Assembly (NCBI GenBank): GCA_007116835.1
Contig: SKHS01000032.1
Coordinates: forward strand, 1 to 27,222
From: Halomonas sp.
Lineage (GTDB): Bacteria > Pseudomonadota > Gammaproteobacteria > Pseudomonadales > Halomonadaceae
Direction of reading: 5' to 3'
Length of the DNA stretch: 27,222 nucleotides
The number at the start of each line of letters is the position of its first letter. Positions within the stretch are counted from its first letter, which is position 1. The notes beneath the pieces were generated by a model. The model was not told the origin of the DNA. It was given only the letters and a program-made list of their open reading frames with translations, and ran no database searches. The position numbers and the translations under genes are program-made. Below are positions 6,752 to 14,701 of this stretch, one piece after another.

Positions 6752-8140
6752 ATGTCATTGAACGATGAAACCTTGCAGGAACTGAAAACGGAGCTGCTTG
6801 ACGAGCTGGTCAAAGAAAACCCTAACAAGACACTGTTAGCAGAACGCTTAGCCGAAATTCGTTCGGCGGATATTGGCGAAGTGTTAGAAGAGTTTATCGA
6901 AGAGGACGAAGAGCTTTCGGCCGCACTGTCCATACTTGATATTCTCTCTACCGAGCGGGCTGCCAACGTACTGGGTTATTTGCCTGGTGAAAGTCAGCTT
7001 GAAGTAGTGGGAAAGCTGTCGGATACCCAGGTGCTCAAGTTGCTCGAAGAGATGGGCTCCGATGAGCGGGCAGATTTGTTTAACCTGCTTGGAGAAGACC
7101 GCCGCGAAGCGCTGTTGCGGCGTATGGCGCATCAGGAGCGGGAAGACCTAAAGCGTCTTGCAAGTTATGAAGAGGGTACCGCAGGCGCCATCATGACCTC
7201 TGACTATGTGGCAATAGCCAGTGGCATGACGGTGTCGCAAGCCATGATGCGGGTACGCCAAACCGCCCCAGATGCGGAAACGGTTTATCAGTTGTATGTA
7301 CTCGATAGCGACGGGCAACTGATCGGTACCATGTCCTTGCGTCAGCTAATGGTAGCTCGTCCGGGGGCATTAGTTGATGACATCATGATTAAAGATGTCA
7401 TCAGCACACCCGTTGATGAAGAGCAGGAAGAAGTTGCACGCATTGTTGCTCGCTATGACTTACTTGCGTTACCTGTGATTGATGCCGATGGCCGGATGGT
7501 CGGTATCGTCACCCACGATGACGCGATGGACGTTGCTGAATCGGAAGCGACCGAAGATATCCACAAAGGGATGTCTATCGGCCAGCTGGAAGATGGCGTG
7601 AGCCGGGTAACGCTGTGGACCCTCTACCGCAAGCGTGTTACTTGGTTGGTACTGTTGGTCTTCGCCAATCTTTTTTCAGGGGCGGGCATTGCCTACTTTG
7701 AAGACACGATTGCCGCTCAAGTCGCGTTGGTATTTTTTCTACCGCTGCTGATTGGTAGTGGTGGTAACGCCGGGGCTCAGGCTGCCACACTCATGGTACG
7801 CGGTATGGCAACGGGCGATATCGGTGTGAAAGACTGGAGTAAAATGCTTGGCCGTGAACTACTGGTGGCAGGCTCATTGGGGCTTACAATGGCCATTGCG
7901 GTGGCACCTATTGGCGTTATCAGGGGGGGCGAAGCGGTAGCGATGGTGGTTGCCTTTAGCATGGTCACCATTGTGTTATTTGGCAGCATGATCGGTATGT
8001 GTCTACCGTTCGTACTAGAGCGCTTCAAGGTTGACCCCGCTACTGCGTCCGCGCCGTTGGTCACCACGCTGATTGATGCCTCGGGGGTGTTGATTTACTT
8101 CAGTATTGCCACTGTTATTTTATCGGACGTGGCGGTATAG
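6752..8140 (+). CDS. mgtE: Magnesium transporter MgtE
   Basis: Dimeric inner-membrane Mg2+ channel gated by cytoplasmic Mg2+. The 462 residues show the family order: an acidic MgtE N domain (about 1-140), two CBS domains (about 145-270; AIMTSDYVAI, then DIMIKDVIST), a connecting helix, and a five-helix membrane domain. The pore signatures are present: GSGGNAGAQAA, and TTLIDASGVLIYF with the conserved pore aspartate. AAGGGAGA lies just before the ATG. Transcribed alone after the atp terminator; it converges with the Mrp operon, leaving an 18-base gap with only a weak 6-bp hairpin and no U-tract. Confidence 0.96.
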   Translation: MSLNDETLQELKTELLDELVKENPNKTLLAERLAEIRSADIGEVLEEFIEEDEELSAALSILDILSTERAANVLGYLPGESQLEVVGKLSDTQVLKLLEEMGSDERADLFNLLGEDRREALLRRMAHQEREDLKRLASYEEGTAGAIMTSDYVAIASGMTVSQAMMRVRQTAPDAETVYQLYVLDSDGQLIGTMSLRQLMVARPGALVDDIMIKDVISTPVDEEQEEVARIVARYDLLALPVIDADGRMVGIVTHDDAMDVAESEATEDIHKGMSIGQLEDGVSRVTLWTLYRKRVTWLVLLVFANLFSGAGIAYFEDTIAAQVALVFFLPLLIGSGGNAGAQAATLMVRGMATGDIGVKDWSKMLGRELLVAGSLGLTMAIAVAPIGVIRGGEAVAMVVAFSMVTIVLFGSMIGMCLPFVLERFKVDPATASAPLVTTLIDASGVLIYFSIATVILSDVAV

Positions 8141-8158
8141 GTGGCTGGTCAGTAGCCA

Positions 8159-11017
8159 TTAAAGATAAAGAATTAAAAATAGGCTAGTAACGCTAATCAG
8201 CATAATGCCTATTACTGGCCAGTGGCGTAGCTGGCGTTCTACTCGCCAGGCGAGCCGACTGCGGGTCGCCTGGTGCCAGGATAGCGGGGTGAATGGTGAT
8301 GGGGTGAATGGTGATGGGGTGAGCGGCTTAATTGGCAAAGTAGCGCGCAGGTAGAGAGTCGCTGCTGCCGCGCTTCCACTAATGGCGACGACTGCTAAGG
8401 CTTTTAGGTTCGCCGTCATCCAGCTACCCGGATAGGGTAACCACCACTGCCACATAAGCGGCACCAGCCAGGCACCGGCACATAGTAGCCACCACCCAGC
8501 CCATAGCCAACGGCTAACTAAGGGGACGGCTCCCAAGCAGGCATCGGCAGTGGGCTGTTTGAGTAATAGCCAACCAAAACGCAGCATTGCGCCTGCAGTT
8601 GCAACACTGGCCAGGGTTAATAGCTCGCCTGTTAGCCCCTGGCTATTGATTGCGTAGGTTAACCCGCTTTTAATATAGAGCCCGCCACTCAACGGAGCGC
8701 CGACCAGGGTGAGCGCGGCGACCGCCATGCCTGCACCGATGATTTGGCGTTTTCCAGTGGATAGCGCTGCCCACTGTCCGGCACCTATAAAGAGCGCTGA
8801 CTTCGCCAAGCCGTGACTGATCACTAGCAGCATAATAAGCGTGCGCAGCGGGTCATTGTCAGGTACGAGTAACAGTATGCCCACCCCCGCAGAAAGCAGA
8901 CCAATTTGGCCGACGCTGGACCACGCCAACACAGCTTTAGGCGTTCGCGAAAATGTGCCCTGCACACCGCCATAAAGGGCCGCCAGAACGCCCCAATAGA
9001 ACAGTATTTCGCCAGCGGCGACAGCGGAAGCATTGTCTGGGGTTAAGCGTAGTACACCCAGAATGCCTAGCTTGATCATGACACCAGAGAGTAACGCACT
9101 GGCCAGTGCCGGTGCGGCAGGGTGAGCGACAGGTAACCAACCGTGGACACCCAATACGCCTGACTTAATTGCCAAACCGCCCCCTACGAGCAGTGCAGTG
9201 CCTACTGAAAGTATCGCAAGGGTGCTCTTTTCAAAGGCCAGTGTCTCCTGGAGCGCCATGCTGGCGGTGGCGGCAAATAGCAGTACTTCGGCGATTAGCA
9301 TCATGGCTAAATAGGTGCGTCCTGCTTGTGGCGCGGTATTGGCCTTACCGTGGAGTATCAGTAGCCAGCCCAATATGCCTAGCCACGCAAGCGCGGCATA
9401 GAACATCAGCCAATCTTGGGCGGTGAGCGCAATGGCATGGAACAGCGCGGTTAGCCACAGCAGCATGGTGAAAAAACGCGAACGCGGAGATGGGCACTGA
9501 GACTGCCAAAAGAGTATTAATCCCCAGATCAACAGTGCAGGAAGTGCAAAAAAACGGCTGGTGCGATCAATATCAGGCAACGAAAGATAGCTCGCCTGAA
9601 CGACCAGGGTAATTCCGAGCCCCCACGCCAGACAGCCAAGCAGTAGCGGGAGCAGTTCTGCATCAGAGCGCGCCGTTGCTGCCGCAAACGGTGCTGGGCG
9701 TAACGCAATGGCGATCACGCGTGCTAAGTAACCGGCGGTCAGCAGTGTGCCTAGCAAAAAAGCCGTGGCGCTTAGCCAGCGCTGCTGCTCCCACAGCCCC
9801 ATAAATAGCCACCACTTGCCAACAAAGCCACCGCTAGGAGGCAGACCCACAAGGCTTGCTGCGCAAAGAGCAAACCCTGCCCACAGCCAAGGGTACTGAT
9901 AGGCACTGCCAGTAAAACGCTGAAGTTGGTCGCCTTGGTGGTGAATCACCAAGTAGCCTGCGGTCAAAAATAACCCCGCTTTTGCTAACCCATGGGCAAC
10001 CAGTAGCGTTGTGGCTCCCTGTTGCGCTAACGCGTGCGAACTGGCATCCGTTGATAGGCTCAGAACAAGCAGCGCGTAGCCCATCTGCGAAATGGTGGAG
10101 TAGGCAATCAAACGCTTTAGCTGTGTCTGCTGAAGTGCATTAATACCTCCCCATAGCAGCGAAAGCCCCCCTAAAAAAGCAAACAACGGCTGCATAGAGA
10201 GTACCTGGAAGGGCCCCAGCCATAGCTGCCATAGCCAGTAAAGCGCAACGGCGACCACCACAGCAGACAGCATTGCACTCACACCAGGAGACGCACGGGA
10301 GTGTGCTTGAGGCAGCCAACTGTGCAGCGGCACGAGCGCCGCTTTCATCATCAACCCAAGGGTCATACACAGTGCTGCAACAGCATGCAACGTATCAGAA
10401 GAAGCCCGTTCGCTGAGTAAGTCGATATCCAGCGTGGCATGGGTACCATACATTAGCCCCACCCCAAGTAGATAAAACAGCGACGCAATCAGTGCCACCA
10501 GCACATAGCGAAGCGCGGAAAACCCATAAGGATCTTTAGGTGACAGTGCCACCAACCCCGCCGCACTTAAAGACAGCAGCTCAAGTGCGACATAAACATT
10601 AAACAGATCTCGCGAAAGCCACAGCGTGTTAAGTGCTGCCCACATTAACCACCATAGCGTCCAGTGTTCATGCCGTTTGATTCGTTCTGTGAGGCTGGAT
10701 AAGCTCGTGGCAACAGCCACAACCGTGGTTAATGTCAGCAAGGCCAGTGACGTTGGTTCCAGAGTCCAACGGATGCCTAGCGGCAATGCCCAACCCCCTA
10801 GTAGCCAGCCATCGATAGCCAAGCCAGAACCATACCCGACCCAACCAATTCCCAAGGCATTGCCGATCACAATGAAAGGTAAGCCAACCGCTAACTGATG
10901 GGGGATGCTTAAAAGACGCGTGAATGCCGCAACGGATAGTAAGAGCGGCACGATAACCAACAGCATCGGGAGGATATTCAAAGTAAACGATACATCAATA
11001 AAGGGCAGCGCTAGCAT
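8159..11017 (-). CDS. mrpD: Double MrpD-like antiporter subunit (fusion of two NuoM/MrpD domains)
   Basis: Large membrane subunit of the Mrp-type cation/proton antiporter, 952 residues with two copies of the proton-translocating fold. Copy 1 (about 1-480) has all the expected charged residues: Glu146 in VALELLSL, Lys225 in MMKAALVPLHSWLPQAH, Lys301 in KRLIAYSTISQMG and Lys346 in HGLAK. Copy 2 (about 490-870) keeps Lys618 (IKSGVLGVHGWLP), Lys694 and Lys739 (HGLAK), but the position matching Glu146 is Ala544 (FYAALAWLG). A short repeat, TPSPF twice, lies at 900-909 before a final membrane helix. The ATG overlaps the mrpC stop, with GGGAG 6 bases upstream. Single MrpD proteins are near 500 residues, so the fusion is clear. 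Last gene of the operon. Confidence 0.92.
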   Translation of the reverse strand: MLALPFIDVSFTLNILPMLLVIVPLLLSVAAFTRLLSIPHQLAVGLPFIVIGNALGIGWVGYGSGLAIDGWLLGGWALPLGIRWTLEPTSLALLTLTTVVAVATSLSSLTERIKRHEHWTLWWLMWAALNTLWLSRDLFNVYVALELLSLSAAGLVALSPKDPYGFSALRYVLVALIASLFYLLGVGLMYGTHATLDIDLLSERASSDTLHAVAALCMTLGLMMKAALVPLHSWLPQAHSRASPGVSAMLSAVVVAVALYWLWQLWLGPFQVLSMQPLFAFLGGLSLLWGGINALQQTQLKRLIAYSTISQMGYALLVLSLSTDASSHALAQQGATTLLVAHGLAKAGLFLTAGYLVIHHQGDQLQRFTGSAYQYPWLWAGFALCAASLVGLPPSGGFVGKWWLFMGLWEQQRWLSATAFLLGTLLTAGYLARVIAIALRPAPFAAATARSDAELLPLLLGCLAWGLGITLVVQASYLSLPDIDRTSRFFALPALLIWGLILFWQSQCPSPRSRFFTMLLWLTALFHAIALTAQDWLMFYAALAWLGILGWLLILHGKANTAPQAGRTYLAMMLIAEVLLFAATASMALQETLAFEKSTLAILSVGTALLVGGGLAIKSGVLGVHGWLPVAHPAAPALASALLSGVMIKLGILGVLRLTPDNASAVAAGEILFYWGVLAALYGGVQGTFSRTPKAVLAWSSVGQIGLLSAGVGILLLVPDNDPLRTLIMLLVISHGLAKSALFIGAGQWAALSTGKRQIIGAGMAVAALTLVGAPLSGGLYIKSGLTYAINSQGLTGELLTLASVATAGAMLRFGWLLLKQPTADACLGAVPLVSRWLWAGWWLLCAGAWLVPLMWQWWLPYPGSWMTANLKALAVVAISGSAAAATLYLRATLPIKPLTPSPFTPSPFTPLSWHQATRSRLAWRVERQLRHWPVIGIMLISVTSLFLILYL
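8286..8322. repeat. 15-bp tandem repeat, 2.5 copies, inside the mrpD fusion gene
   Basis: The unit GGGGTGAATGGTGAT occurs at 8286-8300 and 8301-8315, with a partial third copy GGGGTGA at 8316-8322. On the coding (minus) strand it encodes TPSPF-TPSPF-TP in a cytoplasmic or loop segment near the C-terminus. Being a multiple of three, copy-number slippage would lengthen or shorten the linker without breaking the frame. Confidence 0.9.
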
Positions 11018-11286
11018 GGTGGCTCCCGACCATAGCGACGCAAATAGAGAGCCAAGACAACGGCGGTGGTGCTCACCGCCACCACAATACCAGTTAGTAC
11101 CAACGCATGGGGAACTGGGTCGATGCCACCAGCGCTGCGCGCGGTTAACACCAAGAGCAAAAAGACAGCGCTGGCTAAGATATTAAGCGCCAGCAAGCGA
11201 CGAATAAGATGGCGAGCCGTAAAAATGCTGACCAACGCCATGGCCACAAGTAGGGAGGCAAGCAGGGTGAAAAGTGTGTCTGTCAT
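11011..11286 (-). CDS. mrpC: Mrp antiporter subunit C (NuoK-like)
   Basis: Small membrane subunit of the Mrp antiporter, homologous to NuoK of complex I. The 91 residues hold three hydrophobic helices and the signature DPVPHALVLTGIVVAVSTTAVVLAL in the third. AGGAAGGT just upstream gives a good start. It begins 2 bases after the previous gene and its stop overlaps the start of the mrpD fusion by 7 bases, so the two are very likely translated together. A little shorter than typical MrpC but complete. Confidence 0.93.
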   Translation of the reverse strand: MTDTLFTLLASLLVAMALVSIFTARHLIRRLLALNILASAVFLLLVLTARSAGGIDPVPHALVLTGIVVAVSTTAVVLALYLRRYGREPPC

Positions 11287-11288
11287 GG

Positions 11289-12218
11289 CTACCTTCCTGG
11301 TCGCCCAAATAGGTAAAAGGTCATCAGCATAAGGGCAATCGACAGCGCAGCGGCGACTTCAATGGCAATAATAAAATAGCCCGCAAACGTTGGCGGTAGG
11401 CCGTAAAGTGACCCTGTCATCAGTAAACCGGCCAGCGCCGTGACAAGAAAGAGTAATAAGCCCGCTGCTAACAGCCAGCGTAAGAGGTAATTGTAACCAT
11501 AACGGTACATCCACCCGATACTCCCCGTGAGCAGCAATAATACGCCGCCAGCGCCGAGTACGGCACCTGCTGGAAACGCACCGCCCGGGGCATGGGTTCC
11601 CTGCCAGAGAAAGTAGCAAAAAGTTAATAAAAACAGCGGGTGTAGCCAGCGTGCCAAGGTGGTTAACCCAGGGTAGTTGCCCCCTAATGCAGGCGGAGGA
11701 ATAGCGGGTTGGAGTGACCAAATGACCGCAACAGCGCCTAACATGACGGCAATTTCCAGCAAGGTATCGACACCCCGTATGTTAAGCAATATCGCCGTTA
11801 CTGCGTGCTCAGCGCCGCTTTCGGGGAGCGCGGCCGCTACTTCCTTGGCTAATCCTGCGTTGGCTAACCCTGTGTTGAGCAGTTCAAGCATTGCCACCCA
11901 CAGCAGGCCGCCAACCAACACCACTATTATTGCCATCGTAATAAACCACCGTGGCACACGGTAGTGCTCAGGGTGCAGCCTTCGCTGGGAGGCAGGCAGT
12001 TGCCCTACGGCGGTCAGCAGCAGTGCCCCCGTAATGCCTGCCCCTATTGCGGCTTCTGCCAGCGCCACATCCGGAGCGTCTAAACGCACCCAGATAAGTG
12101 CCATCACTAGACCAAAAGCCATTAAATTGGCAACCGCGCGAAACAGCCCGGGAAGTAATAAACACTGCCCAGCGGTAGCCAGAGCGGCCAACGCGAGCAA
12201 CACATCAATGGCCAGCAT
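11289..12218 (-). CDS. Fused Mrp subunit: C-terminal part of MrpA plus MrpB
   Basis: Membrane protein that joins two pieces of the Mrp antiporter. The first half has the DUF4040/MbhD signature LDAPDVALAEAAIGAGITGALLL (about residues 46-68) and an MbhE-like stretch AILLNIRGVDTLLEIAVMLGA; both normally sit at the C-terminus of MrpA. The second half is MrpB (PGGAFPAGAVLGAGGVLLLLTG, about 211-232). The long NuoL-like N-terminal part of MrpA is absent from the whole operon. I prefer the ATG at 12218 (MLAIDVLLAL), which overlaps the mrpG stop; an ATG at 12233 would add five residues but has no purine-rich site upstream. The result is 309 residues. Confidence 0.88.
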   Translation of the reverse strand: MLAIDVLLALAALATAGQCLLLPGLFRAVANLMAFGLVMALIWVRLDAPDVALAEAAIGAGITGALLLTAVGQLPASQRRLHPEHYRVPRWFITMAIIVVLVGGLLWVAMLELLNTGLANAGLAKEVAAALPESGAEHAVTAILLNIRGVDTLLEIAVMLGAVAVIWSLQPAIPPPALGGNYPGLTTLARWLHPLFLLTFCYFLWQGTHAPGGAFPAGAVLGAGGVLLLLTGSIGWMYRYGYNYLLRWLLAAGLLLFLVTALAGLLMTGSLYGLPPTFAGYFIIAIEVAAALSIALMLMTFYLFGRPGR

Positions 12219-12525
12219 GTTTATCCACGTCATTGCGCTGTTGGGGTGGGTGGCCGTGTCGTAAGGCTGATGTGGAAATCAGCGTGGCACCCGTACTGGA
12301 AGCCAACAGGATCAGCCCCCAAATCAGCACTATTTTAAGCCCAACGGCGAGACTGTCGGCCTGCACGGCAAGGCCTAAACAAATGAGCCCTAAACCGACA
12401 TTATCTGCTTTCGTTAGTGCATGAAGTCGCGCATAAACATCGGGAAAACGCAGCAAACCAACGGTGCTGGCAATAAAAAAAGGCAGGCCTAATAAAATGA
12501 GCGCGGTACCCAGCAGATCACTCAT
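12205..12525 (-). CDS. mrpG: Mrp antiporter subunit G
   Basis: Small subunit of the Mrp antiporter. The 106 residues contain the MnhG/PhaG signature GLLRFPDVYARLHALTKADN between the first and second hydrophobic helices, and three predicted helices in all. The start at 12525 (MSDLLGTALILLGLPFF) was chosen because AAGGA lies about 10 bases upstream and the ATG overlaps the mrpF stop (ATGAGTGA); a longer frame from 12570 would run deep into mrpF. The C-terminus is polar and histidine-rich. Its stop overlaps the start of the next gene. Confidence 0.92.
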   Translation of the reverse strand: MSDLLGTALILLGLPFFIASTVGLLRFPDVYARLHALTKADNVGLGLICLGLAVQADSLAVGLKIVLIWGLILLASSTGATLISTSALRHGHPPQQRNDVDKHAGH

Positions 12526-12817
12526 CGTGGTGGGGTTCCTTGCGTTGGGATACATGATGGCGAACCACAAAGTTAGACGTGCCCAGCGCCGCTAACAGTG
12601 CAAATAGCAGGGCAATATCGACCAGTGCCGGTAACGTAAAGTAGGCGCTAAACAGCAAAACAATGGCCAGCGTGGAGGTCGTAAAAAACTCCACCGCCAG
12701 CATACGATCGGCGTTGGTGGGGCCACGATAGAGTCGCCAAAGTGATACCACCGCATTGGCGAGTAGTACCGCACTAGTCATCAGATAAACCAGCTGAACG
12801 CCCCCGTTAATATCCAT
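12518..12817 (-). CDS. mrpF: Mrp antiporter subunit F
   Basis: Small membrane subunit of the Mrp antiporter, with three hydrophobic helices and the family motif LYRGPTNADRMLAVEFF after helix 1. The start ATG at 12817 (MDINGGVQLVYL) overlaps the mrpE stop by 11 bases and gives 99 residues; an ATG at 12829 is possible, and the longer frame from 12853 uses TTG without a ribosome site. Weak ribosome sites throughout this operon suggest coupling to the upstream gene. Confidence 0.9.
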   Translation of the reverse strand: MDINGGVQLVYLMTSAVLLANAVVSLWRLYRGPTNADRMLAVEFFTTSTLAIVLLFSAYFTLPALVDIALLFALLAALGTSNFVVRHHVSQRKEPHHDE

Positions 12818-13334
12818 GATTCCAACCATAGAGTTCAGCGATACGGCTTTCAAGTTCGCGAAGCTGAGCCGCGATTTCAGGGTGATTTAGGATATGAATG
12901 TGCAGGGTGTTATCACGCATGCAAAGCGTGAGCGTACCTGGCGTTAGGTTAACCAAATTAGCCATTAATAGCTGTTGGGACGGACAGGTAAGCAAGCGAA
13001 AATAGTAGGTACGCGTATGCGTATTGAGATCACAATGTCGGCTTAATGCCAACTTAGCAACGTCGATAGCGCCGCTGACACTGCGTTTTGCCATAAAACC
13101 AATAAACGTGGGCAGTTTCCACCAGCGTAAATGCGTTGACCATGGCGCGTTATTCAATGGTGCAAAAAGGGCAATGGCAAGTGCCAACAGAACACCTAGC
13201 CAGACACTGCCAGCGCCTTCGGTCAGTACCCACCATAAGCCGCTATAAAGAAAAGTACGAAATAACACAACGCGCCAAGCAGGCAGTTGCCAACGCGCCC
13301 ACAAACCGCGCCATCGTTGGGTATTAAGGTGCAT
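12807..13334 (-). CDS. mrpE: Mrp antiporter subunit E
   Basis: MnhE-family subunit needed for Mrp complex assembly and activity. The 175 residues have two or three N-terminal hydrophobic helices, then a soluble part with LMANLVNLTPGTLTLCMRDN and LHIHIL, the standard signature of the family. The start ATG lies inside the end of the CDF gene (11-base overlap), and its own stop lies inside the start of mrpF. It is the first antiporter gene of the Mrp set. Confidence 0.92.
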   Translation of the reverse strand: MHLNTQRWRGLWARWQLPAWRVVLFRTFLYSGLWWVLTEGAGSVWLGVLLALAIALFAPLNNAPWSTHLRWWKLPTFIGFMAKRSVSGAIDVAKLALSRHCDLNTHTRTYYFRLLTCPSQQLLMANLVNLTPGTLTLCMRDNTLHIHILNHPEIAAQLRELESRIAELYGWNHGY

Positions 13335-14514
13335 TACTGGCTGCGCGAGTGATAAACAGTATTTCCACGTGGCCTAACCACTCAATATCGCTGGCTAACC
13401 CTTTTAGCTGACTGGCAAGGCACTGGGGAGGTTGGTTGACAGCATCACCAATAATTAAAGAGACCGAGACTTTGTCATCAAGGTAGTGCAGCTGAAGTTC
13501 ACTCAAGGTGCGCCATACCGGATGCATATACCAGCGCTCATGCAGCGCCGCTTCCACCTCGGGCCGCAGTGGCAGACCCGGCAGGCGGCTAGGGTCGCCT
13601 TCTCCGGCATCATCTTCAGGGTCAACGTGGAAAATAACATCGGTGAGCAGCGGAAACTCATGGCGTAGGCGGCGGCTTACTTCGTTACCGATCTCATGCG
13701 CTTCTGATACGGTAATTTTTGGCCCTACCACCACATGCAGGTCAACCATTACCCAGCCAGCCGACTGGCGGGTGCGCAAATCGTGAACGCTATCGACCCC
13801 TGGTACGCTGCAAGCAACGTCGTACATTTGCTGCTGTACACTCTCAGGCAATGCAGTGTCCACCAGCTCCCGGGCCGACTCCCACAACAAATCCCAACCG
13901 ACTTTACCGACTAATAAACCGACGATAATCGCAGCAACGGCGTCTAGCCAGCCAAACCCAAACTGCGCGCCAATCAGCGCCACCAGCACCACTGCCGTAG
14001 AAAGCGCATCGCTGCGCGAGTGCCAAGCATTTGCTTCAAGCAGTTTTGAATTCACGCGTTTAGCAACCCGCATGGTATAGCGGAAAATCCACTCTTTGCT
14101 GAGTAACGCAGCGACAGTAATAATGATGGCAACAATGCCAGGGGCACCCACCTCGGTACCGCTAAACAGACGATCCAGGCTTGACCAGGCAATCCCCCCG
14201 GCCACAAAAATAAGCACACTGCCCAGCAGCAGCGTCGTCAGTGTCTCAATTCGCCCATGGCCGTAGTGATGATCGTCGTCAGGCTCCTGACGCCCATAAT
14301 GGATAGCGGCCAGCACGAAGCCGTCCGTTACAAGATCCGACAGCGAATGGATACCGTCGGCAATTAAGGCGGCCGAACCAACCAAGAAACCTACCACGAC
14401 TTTAACAACGCTCAGGATGCCATCCAGCCACGCACCGATACAGGTGACGCGTTTCGCTTCCTGGCTATTGAGTTCGCGGTTGGGAACCACGGGGGATTCT
14501 ACGCTTTGAGTCAT
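13324..14514 (-). CDS. Cation diffusion facilitator family transporter
   Basis: Inner-membrane metal/proton antiporter of the CDF family, 396 residues. Six membrane helices are followed by a cytoplasmic ferredoxin-like domain. The metal-site signatures are DGIHSLSDLVTDG in helix 2 and AWHSRSDALSTAVV in helix 5, with HYGHGRIETL after helix 2. The C-terminal part has VPGVDSVHDLRTRQSAGWVMVDLHV and is longer than in FieF, with about 80 extra residues that look like a second small alpha/beta domain. I chose the ATG at 14514 (MTQSVES) because AAGG lies about 7 bases upstream; the longer frame adds 32 residues unlike the family. It overlaps mrpE by 11 bases, so it heads the Mrp operon. The transported metal cannot be told. 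Confidence 0.9.
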   Translation of the reverse strand: MTQSVESPVVPNRELNSQEAKRVTCIGAWLDGILSVVKVVVGFLVGSAALIADGIHSLSDLVTDGFVLAAIHYGRQEPDDDHHYGHGRIETLTTLLLGSVLIFVAGGIAWSSLDRLFSGTEVGAPGIVAIIITVAALLSKEWIFRYTMRVAKRVNSKLLEANAWHSRSDALSTAVVLVALIGAQFGFGWLDAVAAIIVGLLVGKVGWDLLWESARELVDTALPESVQQQMYDVACSVPGVDSVHDLRTRQSAGWVMVDLHVVVGPKITVSEAHEIGNEVSRRLRHEFPLLTDVIFHVDPEDDAGEGDPSRLPGLPLRPEVEAALHERWYMHPVWRTLSELQLHYLDDKVSVSLIIGDAVNQPPQCLASQLKGLASDIEWLGHVEILFITRAASNAP

Positions 14515-14701
14515 GAGGTACCTTGTAGGAACGCACACTTCTAATAGATGCTTATTGTAGCGTACGAATGCCCAGGCCCTATACCCTCTTACGCATTTCC
14601 AGGTACCCACAGTACGGACAATGAATTAAGGGATGTGTATCCTTAGCACCACGATAAGCGGGTAAGCGTCATTAAACGATATAACATTAGCAGGACGACC
14701 T
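14515..14701. promoter_or_regulatory. Divergent control region between the CDF-Mrp operon and uppP
   Basis: This 187-base gap must hold promoters for both directions. On the plus strand TATAAC (14680-14685) is a possible -10 for uppP, without a recognisable -35. On the minus strand TACAAT (14556-14551) is a possible -10 for the CDF-Mrp operon. The heptamer AGGTACC occurs at both ends (14517-14523 and 14603-14609). No operator of a known family was recognised. Confidence 0.35.

Noticed and set aside
8141..8159. Terminator between mgtE and the mrpD fusion
   Set aside because: Only a 6-bp stem with a wobble pair, no T-run on either strand.
9169..9426. Plus-strand open frames inside the mrpD fusion gene
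   Set aside because: Shadow frames of a long conserved minus-strand gene, with no recognisable protein features; the same holds for similar opposite-strand frames throughout the window.
14515..14610. 32-residue N-terminal extension of the CDF protein
   Set aside because: Cys/Arg/Trp-rich sequence unlike the family, and a ribosome site supports the ATG at 14514.
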